Shown here in pieces: positions 6,630-12,221 of a stretch of DNA of 12,221 nucleotides (position 1 is the first letter of the stretch; each line of letters starts with the position of its first letter). Position numbers and translations under genes: made by a program. Source of the DNA: an uncultured bacterium (GTDB taxonomy: Bacteria; Patescibacteriota; Minisyncoccia; Phycocordibacterales; GWA1-40-21); contig CAIPUJ010000045.1 in the NCBI GenBank assembly GCA_903868205.1, forward strand, positions 1-12,221, given 5' to 3'. Below the pieces are notes generated by a model. The model was not told where the DNA came from. It made no database searches and saw only the letters and a list, made by a program, of their open reading frames with translations.

Positions 6630-9218
6630 TTATGAGGTAGTTGTTGGCTTAGGATTTTCAGCTTCCTCTTTTTCTTTTCTTTCTTTTTCCACTTTAGCCG
6701 CAAGCTCAGCTAATTTTTGCTGATCAGTTTTACCTTTCACCACATCATCCCTGATTTTCTTAGCGGCAGCTTTTCTGCCTTTTGCGCCTCCCGCAAGCCA
6801 AGCAATCTTAGATGTAGCCACACTTCCAGCATAGGCAGATTGATACTTTGTCTTAGCCTCTTTTCTAAAGCCATCCATTCTATCGCTACTAAGATCACTC
6901 TCTGTTAGATCTGCTTTTGTAAAACCTTGCTCTTTTTTCTCTATCTTTTTCTTCTTTTCTTCTGCTTCTTGCAGCATTTCTCTCTCTTTTTCTTTTATCT
7001 TCTTTTCATTTTCCTCCCTTTCTTTCTGTAATTTTCTTCCCTCTTCTTTCATCCTCTTCTTCTCTCTCTGCCATACCTGTTCAGCCATATTGTTTGGCTT
7101 ACCGGCTGATAATTGAGCCTGATTTTCTGAAAGTTTTTTAACCACATCCTGATTTGATTGCTCTATTTTAGCTTTTTGTCCTGCTGCTGAACTAATAGCT
7201 TTATCGTGATTATTTATTGCCTCATCATGATCTTTTTTCTTTTTAGCTAATGCCATATCTGTAAGTTCTTTATTTGTTACCTGATCAGGATCCCTCTCCA
7301 AAAGTTTAGCTGTTGCAACACTTCTTTCCACTGATCTTTTTGCTTGACCCTGGAAACCATCCTTACCTCCAGCCTTTCCGAGATTGACTCCGAACGTTTT
7401 TCCTGCACCAGTATTTCTTATATCAAGAGAGCTCTTTGATACATTATTAACCCCCCTTAATGCAAGTCTACCAACAGCCGTATTGCTTGTAAGTTTTTGG
7501 AATTTATCATTGTTTGCCAAAGCAGACATTCCTCTTCCTAGTGTATTTCTAAGAGCAAAACCTCCAACTCCTCCAAGGGCCAGCCCAGCGATAGAACCGA
7601 TACCGTTAGATATCATCGCTCCAACTTCTCCACTAAGTTTTTTAGTAATTCTTACAGTAGCAATCAAAAGACCAATAACGATGGCAAGATTAAACACGAG
7701 GCCAATCATATCTTTTGTGTTTGACCCACCAGCCTCGGCACTAATAGTTCCACTCAAAGTTGTGGCTACATTTCCGAAATCAAACTGTCCTATCAAAACA
7801 AGAACTACAGTAAGTAAAAAAGCAAATACCGGACCAACTAGCACCTGACTTGCCAATGTGTCTCTCCATTTTTTAGCATGTTCCCCCATCATAGGAATTA
7901 CATTCCCAATAAAACCTACGGGCGAAAGGGCAAGTAGCATAAAAAGAGCAACTGTTCTAGCCACAAGTAACACCAGCATCTGACAAAACGCCCACAAAGC
8001 AACAGATATCAAAATAATTTTAAATATTAATAGAACACTCAAACCTATTGATGTTTGAGCCAACACAGCTCCATTAGACCCTTTCGGTTTTGTAATCCCC
8101 TCCAAAGACTGTATCTTCAAAGAATTCATAATCTCAGATGTCACGGTTACTTTTGTACTGTTTGTAGGGTTGGTGAGTGGGCGAAGTGTCTCTCCCTTAT
8201 CATATATAGCTGCGGTGAAAATATTACCAACATCTATAACAACGCTTGTGATCATAAAACTAAAATTAATAAGGAGGGCAGAGATCACTACACTAGAAAG
8301 CATTTTTTTGGCATTGGCAGAAGACCCTTTCCAAATTTGCTGAATAGATATATACAAAAGAATAAATATAAAAAATATATTAAAAGTATCTCTTAATATT
8401 ACCCACGTTGTTTTAAGACCAGTTAGAATCTCTTCCTCCCCACCCATACCTTTTGTATAGTCTATAACTTTATCAATGGCCGACCCAACCCATCCAAGTA
8501 CCCAAGCTAAAGCACTACAAATTGCATACAAAACCCAATTGAAACCACCAACAACCCAACCGAGAATCCCCTTTACTGGTTCTCCAGAGATGGTAAAATC
8601 TGTTTCCTTATCTTCTGGGTGAGCGGCGTCAACCAGATCTTGAACTTGTCCTTCTACTGCAGCCCTTTGAGCTTTTATATCTTTCAGTGCAACTTCTGTC
8701 TCGTCTCTTTGGCTTTTCAAATCTGCGATCTCTCTTGTTAACGAGTCAATCTTTGGTTGTGCGGCTATTTTTTCTTCTGGGGTTGCATCTGCCAAAGAGT
8801 CAACGAGAGTTTGTTTCTCAACCACAGCAGCATTATAATCTTTATCCAACTGATTAAAAGCACTCTGTGTAGATGCCAAAGAAGCCATTATGTTGGCTAT
8901 ATCTGCTGTTGTGGTGGATTCAGGTTTTGTATTACTTGTACCGCTATAAAGTTGGACTAATGTTTTTGCTGCTTGGTCATTACTCTTTGCTTCATTTTTA
9001 AGAATTTTTATCGCTTCGCTATCTCTTTGCGCATTATAACAGTCAGATCCCCAAAAAGTGTACCCGTAACATTTGCCGGCCTTAAGCAAGTCTGCGTTTT
9101 CTTGAGGGGTTTTTGTCGCCGCCCTCACTTTTGTATATTGAAACCCGCTCGGCAAAATTGCCGCCAAGAAAAAAGCGATAGAGATACATGCAACTGATTT
9201 TATAAAAAATCTTTTCAT
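6630..9218 (-). CDS. VirB6/TrbL-like polytopic T4SS channel protein with coiled-coil extensions
   Basis: 862 aa. Order: signal peptide (1 to about 34, MKRFFIKSVACISIAFFLAA); a short region with C50 and C60; an extracytoplasmic coiled coil (about 105-197, Glu/Lys/Gln/Asp heptads); then membrane helices at about 217-247, 272-295, 306-338, 388-418, 420-443, 457-477 and 503-522, with a Gly-rich hydrophobic stretch at 538-556 that may be another. The segment A-R-T-V-A-L-F-M-L-L-A-L-S-P-V-G-F (420-436) with P433 is the central motif of VirB6/TrbL families. After about 560 the tail is cytoplasmic: a Gly-rich part (AGKTFGVNLGKAGGKDGF) typical of Patescibacteria homologues, then a very charged Lys/Glu coiled coil (about 650-770). 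VirB6 proteins form the inner-membrane channel. At 862 aa it is far longer than classical VirB6 (about 300), as is usual for extended VirB6. A promoter lies just upstream. Confidence 0.88.
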   Translation of the reverse strand: MKRFFIKSVACISIAFFLAAILPSGFQYTKVRAATKTPQENADLLKAGKCYGYTFWGSDCYNAQRDSEAIKILKNEAKSNDQAAKTLVQLYSGTSNTKPESTTTADIANIMASLASTQSAFNQLDKDYNAAVVEKQTLVDSLADATPEEKIAAQPKIDSLTREIADLKSQRDETEVALKDIKAQRAAVEGQVQDLVDAAHPEDKETDFTISGEPVKGILGWVVGGFNWVLYAICSALAWVLGWVGSAIDKVIDYTKGMGGEEEILTGLKTTWVILRDTFNIFFIFILLYISIQQIWKGSSANAKKMLSSVVISALLINFSFMITSVVIDVGNIFTAAIYDKGETLRPLTNPTNSTKVTVTSEIMNSLKIQSLEGITKPKGSNGAVLAQTSIGLSVLLIFKIILISVALWAFCQMLVLLVARTVALFMLLALSPVGFIGNVIPMMGEHAKKWRDTLASQVLVGPVFAFLLTVVLVLIGQFDFGNVATTLSGTISAEAGGSNTKDMIGLVFNLAIVIGLLIATVRITKKLSGEVGAMISNGIGSIAGLALGGVGGFALRNTLGRGMSALANNDKFQKLTSNTAVGRLALRGVNNVSKSSLDIRNTGAGKTFGVNLGKAGGKDGFQGQAKRSVERSVATAKLLERDPDQVTNKELTDMALAKKKKDHDEAINNHDKAISSAAGQKAKIEQSNQDVVKKLSENQAQLSAGKPNNMAEQVWQREKKRMKEEGRKLQKEREENEKKIKEKEREMLQEAEEKKKKIEKKEQGFTKADLTESDLSSDRMDGFRKEAKTKYQSAYAGSVATSKIAWLAGGAKGRKAAAKKIRDDVVKGKTDQQKLAELAAKVEKERKEKEEAENPKPTTTS

Positions 9219-9230
9219 CTGCTATCTTAA

Positions 9231-9259
9231 ATTATACCACCTACAGATTATCTAAACAA
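9231..9259 (-). promoter_or_regulatory. Putative promoter of the VirB6-like gene
   Basis: Minus strand: TTGTTT (9259-9254) as a partial -35, a 17-base spacer, then TATAAT (9236-9231) preceded by TGG, making an extended -10 TGGTATAAT. The ATG at 9218 is 12 bases past the hexamer, predicting a leader of about 5-6 bases with no Shine-Dalgarno (GATAGCAG before ATG). It is the best promoter in the window and fits a transcription unit starting at the channel gene. Confidence 0.6.
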
Positions 9260-9299
9260 ATCTTTTTTGAAAAAATTTGTTTATAATAATATTTATTTT

Positions 9300-11156
9300 T
9301 TAGTTTGCGTACTTCAGCAATAAATTTGGATCGCCTTGTGCTGGATTTGTCGTCTCTGATGTTCTAGGCACTGATGTAGAAGCATTCTGTTGAGCCATTG
9401 CCTCTGTCATATTGACCTCTACATCTTTTAGACAAGCACTTTCTGCATATCTAGTTTTTGGATTAATAAACTCGGCTTCTAACCATGTTGCTATATCCCT
9501 GTTTAAATTTGAAGATGATTGGCTACCTACCATTACAGAGTTAACCCTTGAATTAAGCATCTCTACTGTCGTTGTTGTAGCGGTCGTAGTTGCACCTTGA
9601 ACTTCTGAAAGAGTAATGATCGCTCTTTCAGATGCATTCAAAGCACCGAGGTTTATTATTGTTTCTCTAATTACTTTTAGTTCTTTTAATTTTGCTTTTG
9701 ATGTACTTGCCAAAGCGTTTATATAAGGGATGTTAAAGTATACATCTGGTTTTGTCCTCATAGAATTAGCAATTCCGTCGATATTATCTAGCACATTTGC
9801 TCTTACAAGATCTGTTGTTAAATCTTTACATTTTATAGATCTCGCTAGAGCACTTTTAACTCCATTAAATGTTTCTAAGGCAATAGCATAATTTTCCAAG
9901 TTTACAGTTTCAAAATCAATTGCATTATCTACAACACCTGTCTTTACCTCAATTCCTCTATACATATCATTTGCTGGGTCATTTTTAGCAGCATCAAGTT
10001 GTTGTAACATCTGTCCCCTGTAATCAGTGTCTTCTTTATCCCCTCCAAATATACCACTCATCACTTTACCCAAAGTAACCTTTACCGCTAGAGTAGCAAA
10101 AGCTCCGATTATTGCGTTTATACTATTTTCAACTGTTGTACCTAATTCTAGAGTTCTTATCCAGGAAGATTCTGTGAGCTTCATCGTATCCATAATAACA
10201 GCCCCAGGAGTTGTTGTATCACAAGTTGTTTCAACTTCTTGGTCTATAATACTATTTCCACCAGTGCTATTTACTTCACTTGCATGTGTTGCGGCGATAG
10301 ATGTTCCGGTAGCATATCCAGGATGACCAACAAATGTTCTGGCCCCCATTAAAGTTCTAGACTTACCCCCTGCAGCACTCGAGTCTTGTTTAACTTCAAA
10401 AGTAGCCTCCTTACATTTTTTTAGAGACAAAGAACCCCCTCCCCAGTTCGCCTCTTTATCTGAAGTTTCTACAGCAGTGTCTAACTTAACCTGAAGAAGC
10501 CCCTCTGCCATCATAGAAGCACCTTGTGGTGTGTTTTGAGGATTTCCAGACATCTGCATCCAAGAATCCCAACCACCTCCTCCTATAAAATTACCACCAA
10601 CAAAATCATCATAAGCATTCTGTATATTACCGAGAACCCCTGTTAGAGTACAACCGAGGTCTGTTCCATAGCTATATTGCATTCCGAGATTTAATTTAAC
10701 CTGTAATTTAAATGGGTCACACAAAAACCTTAACTCCTTCTCTCCCATTATAAATTCTCCTATAGTTCTATCTGCAACATTTGCCAAAAATCCTTGAGGG
10801 TTTGTCATAAAAGATGGACTTCCTTGGAAACCACTATTAATCCAGTTAACAATACTCTGGGTAAGAGTCATAATTAAAGCCCTCATAAAAAGCTGTGCTG
10901 CAATAGCAAGAAGTCTATCAAGCCATTTTATACCAGTTCGGTAGGCCTCCATGGCTGTATCTGTTGCAGCTCTTCCTGCTATGATAGCCGCTGTTTGAAC
11001 AGCTGTAGTCGCCGTTATAACCGCCTGAGTCGCCGCATCGATAACAGGAACTATAGCCTCTGCCTTTTTGGTAGGTAACCCAAAAAATAAAGCTGGTGTG
11101 ATTATCGAAACTATAAGGAAAAAAGGGATTATTTTATTAAGAAAAAGTTTTTTCAT
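9300..11156 (-). CDS. Exported six-cysteine protein with membrane-active N-terminal region, T4SS-linked
   Basis: 618 aa. It begins with a signal peptide or anchor (MKKLFLNKIIPFFLIVSIITPALFF), followed by an AEA-type cleavage region near residue 34. Residues 36-110 are Ala/Thr-rich and amphipathic to hydrophobic (AATQAVITATTAVQTAAIIA; IKWLDRLLAIAAQLFMRALI), which may lie in or on the membrane. Next comes a segment I recall as conserved in Patescibacteria clusters: INSGFQGSPSFMTNPQGFL, then the GEFIMGEKELRFLCDPFK region. Six cysteines (146, 169, 248, 312, 443, 575) are spread through the exported part and could form three disulfides. A second hydrophobic stretch, about 341-370, follows. Thr/Ala-rich low complexity is at 521-531. 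It lies just before the VirB6-like gene, and its architecture (lipid-facing start, large outer domain) suggests a partner of the channel. No function can be assigned with confidence; the gene itself is certain. Confidence 0.85.
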   Translation of the reverse strand: MKKLFLNKIIPFFLIVSIITPALFFGLPTKKAEAIVPVIDAATQAVITATTAVQTAAIIAGRAATDTAMEAYRTGIKWLDRLLAIAAQLFMRALIMTLTQSIVNWINSGFQGSPSFMTNPQGFLANVADRTIGEFIMGEKELRFLCDPFKLQVKLNLGMQYSYGTDLGCTLTGVLGNIQNAYDDFVGGNFIGGGGWDSWMQMSGNPQNTPQGASMMAEGLLQVKLDTAVETSDKEANWGGGSLSLKKCKEATFEVKQDSSAAGGKSRTLMGARTFVGHPGYATGTSIAATHASEVNSTGGNSIIDQEVETTCDTTTPGAVIMDTMKLTESSWIRTLELGTTVENSINAIIGAFATLAVKVTLGKVMSGIFGGDKEDTDYRGQMLQQLDAAKNDPANDMYRGIEVKTGVVDNAIDFETVNLENYAIALETFNGVKSALARSIKCKDLTTDLVRANVLDNIDGIANSMRTKPDVYFNIPYINALASTSKAKLKELKVIRETIINLGALNASERAIITLSEVQGATTTATTTTVEMLNSRVNSVMVGSQSSSNLNRDIATWLEAEFINPKTRYAESACLKDVEVNMTEAMAQQNASTSVPRTSETTNPAQGDPNLLLKYAN

Positions 11157-11173
11157 AAAAATATGATATCAAA

Positions 11174-11182
11174 ATTATACCA
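11174..11182 (-). promoter_or_regulatory. Putative extended -10 promoter of the 618-aa gene
   Basis: Minus strand 11182-11174 reads TGGTATAAT, identical to the element before the VirB6-like gene. It lies 6 bases after the TAA of the 330-aa gene, and 17 bases separate it from ATG 11156, predicting a leader near 11 bases without a Shine-Dalgarno. No clear -35 is present. The match to the second site raises confidence somewhat. Confidence 0.5.
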
Positions 11183-11187
11183 AACAA

Positions 11188-12180
11188 TTAGCTTGTTTGC
11201 ATTAGTAAAAAAATCTTTTCTGTAAGGGTTTCAAAGTCCGTCCCCAACTCAGAAAATACGGCTGAATATCCCTGAAGCCCCTTCATAGACTTAAGAGGAT
11301 CTGAGTTGATTAGTTTAATATAATTTAAATGCTCTACTAATCTATATGCATTGTTTGCAAAATTGAGATGATATGCAGAAGCATCACTTGCAACTTTTAG
11401 TTTAATTATTTTATTGGCTGATATCGTAAGTTGATCAATTATTGGATTTAATTTTTTAATACCGACATAGTTGTCACCCTCGGAAAGATTACTTACTATA
11501 TCAAAAGATTTTGTGACGTTTGGTGTGATTTCATTTTTTAATATGGCAGATATATCCTTTACATATTTTAATAATTCTTCTAGCTTTGGTTTAGCCACTA
11601 TATTCAGGTCTTTTTCCAAAAAGTGTGGGGCTAGAGTTTCTGGTTCTACACCAGCAAGCATCTGACTAACGATATTATCTTGTTCCGCCTGGGTCATTTG
11701 TCTCCCGACAGGCTGAGAAGCTATATATTGAGACATAAAATTCCTAGCGAATTTCTCTGTATCATTTAGATTTTCATATTCAATGTTGGCCTTATTGATT
11801 TGTTCAATAATTTTTGGGTCAATTTTATCATTTGGCTCTTGACCTTTAGTTGCTGTATTTGCCTTTAGGGGGTCTCTATTTGCTTTCATCTCATCCTCAT
11901 CATTTGTACCGTCACCATCGGTATCTGCTTTCTTTGGGTCTGTCCCATAAAGAGTTTCCTGCCAATCAGGAAGGTTATCACCGTCTGTATCTTGTTGTTT
12001 AAAAGCCTCAAGAGTAGAACTTGCTGATAGACCAACAATACTTTTATTTTTTGAGGTGTAGAGATTTTCTTTAAAGAAAGTTATTATTATTGTTATAATA
12101 ATAATAACTAAAGCCAAAGAAAGACTTAATACAAATCTTTTCGATGGTAAAAATTTTGGATTTATTTTCATACTTATCAT
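11188..12180 (-). CDS. Membrane-anchored protein with two thrombospondin type 3-like calcium repeats
   Basis: 330 aa from ATG 12180. An ATG three codons in (12171, MKINPKF) is an equally good start and fits the promoter spacing better. A basic start (KINPKFLPSKR) is followed by one membrane helix at about 16-36 (FVLSLSLALVIIIITIIITFF), giving a signal anchor with the C-terminal bulk outside the cytoplasm. Two aspartate-rich repeats follow, DTDGDNLPDWQE (64-75) and DTDGDGTNDEDE (86-97), 22 residues apart, in the D-x-D-x-D-G-x-x-D-x-x-E form of thrombospondin type 3 / dockerin-like calcium loops. The remainder (about 115-330) is largely helical with no recognisable catalytic motif and no cysteine. 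Inference: a calcium-stabilised stalk or surface part. It is first in the visible run of genes, 31 bases upstream of the 618-aa gene. Gene and repeats are sure; role unknown. Confidence 0.88.
   Translation of the reverse strand: MISMKINPKFLPSKRFVLSLSLALVIIIITIIITFFKENLYTSKNKSIVGLSASSTLEAFKQQDTDGDNLPDWQETLYGTDPKKADTDGDGTNDEDEMKANRDPLKANTATKGQEPNDKIDPKIIEQINKANIEYENLNDTEKFARNFMSQYIASQPVGRQMTQAEQDNIVSQMLAGVEPETLAPHFLEKDLNIVAKPKLEELLKYVKDISAILKNEITPNVTKSFDIVSNLSEGDNYVGIKKLNPIIDQLTISANKIIKLKVASDASAYHLNFANNAYRLVEHLNYIKLINSDPLKSMKGLQGYSAVFSELGTDFETLTEKIFLLMQTS
12079..12109. repeat. 13-bp perfect inverted repeat inside the membrane-helix codons
   Basis: AGTTATTATTATT (12079-12091) is the exact reverse complement of AATAATAATAACT (12097-12109), with a 5-base loop GTTAT. 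It lies within codons about 24-34 of the 330-aa gene, where the run of Ile codons (ATT, ATA) of the membrane helix makes such symmetry likely. It may simply reflect the protein sequence, though it could form an A/U hairpin in the message. Confidence 0.6.
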
Positions 12181-12187
12181 AAGTATA
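12170..12187 (-). promoter_or_regulatory. Candidate -10 element overlapping a 7-bp palindrome at the start of the 330-aa gene
   Basis: TATACT (minus strand 12187-12182) precedes the two candidate ATGs at 12180 and 12171. Overlapping it is a perfect inverted repeat, ATACTTA-TGA-TAAGTAT (12186-12170), which spans both start codons. Such a site could be an operator, or a hairpin hiding the start in the mRNA. A second possible -10, TATAAA, is at 12200-12195. AT-rich, so chance is possible. Confidence 0.35.
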
Positions 12188-12221
12188 CTACTAATTTATA
12201 TTTGTGCTACAATATATATTG

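Noticed and set aside
7384..7848. 154-codon plus-strand open frame
   Set aside because: Fully opposite the membrane core of the VirB6-like gene; its Pro/Ser-rich composition is the antisense image of Gly/Leu/Val codons. No own start signal.
9256..9280. ACAAATC-TTTTTT/AAAAAA-TTTGT symmetry after the 618-aa gene as a terminator
   Set aside because: The stem is A/T only, has a two-base bulge and almost no loop, and no T-run follows on the minus strand. It also overlaps the promoter of the next gene.

Overview
The window looks like Candidate Phyla Radiation (Patescibacteria, most likely a Parcubacteria-type lineage) DNA. It is AT-rich, every gene lies on the minus strand, and all complete genes end in TAA with no sign of TGA recoding. 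The proteins form the reduced type IV secretion (T4SS) set typical of these tiny-genome bacteria: PrgI, a VirB4 ATPase in two pieces, a VirB6/TrbL-like channel protein and a two-helix pilin. The lineage call is inferred from family recognition and gene order; no 16S or marker gene is present.

Layout in the direction of transcription (high to low coordinates). 12180-11188: membrane-anchored protein with two aspartate-rich calcium-binding-type repeats. 11156-9300: 618-aa exported protein with six cysteines and an amphipathic/membrane N-terminal region. 9218-6630: 862-aa VirB6/TrbL-like polytopic protein with an extracytoplasmic coiled coil and a long charged cytoplasmic tail. 6617-5853: small soluble protein with a disordered tail. 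5852-5618: G+C-rich, non-coding, repeat-packed spacer. 5617-5183: PrgI (VirB3-like). 5159-4539: detached N-terminal domain of VirB4. 4534-2723: VirB4 motor with Walker A and B. 2666-1650: secreted Ig/PKD-like three-repeat protein. 1648-1220: VirB2/TrbC-like pilin. 1210-1: anchored beta-propeller-like protein running off the left edge; its C-terminus is missing.

Together they suggest one machine. VirB4 (two chains) energises pilin extraction and substrate transfer, PrgI and the 862-aa protein form the inner-membrane channel, the 142-aa pilin builds the surface filament, and the Ig-like, propeller, calcium-repeat and six-cysteine proteins would sit on the outer face as scaffold, adhesin or tip parts. 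No VirB7-VirB10 outer-membrane core, VirB11, VirD4 coupling protein, relaxase or cell-wall hydrolase lies in the window, so cargo (DNA uptake, conjugation or host contact) cannot be decided here.

No start codon has a convincing Shine-Dalgarno sequence, whereas several have a TATAAT-like -10 element only 6-17 bases upstream. Leaderless or near-leaderless transcripts with internal promoters are therefore likely. No tRNA, rRNA, CRISPR array, insertion sequence or origin was seen.
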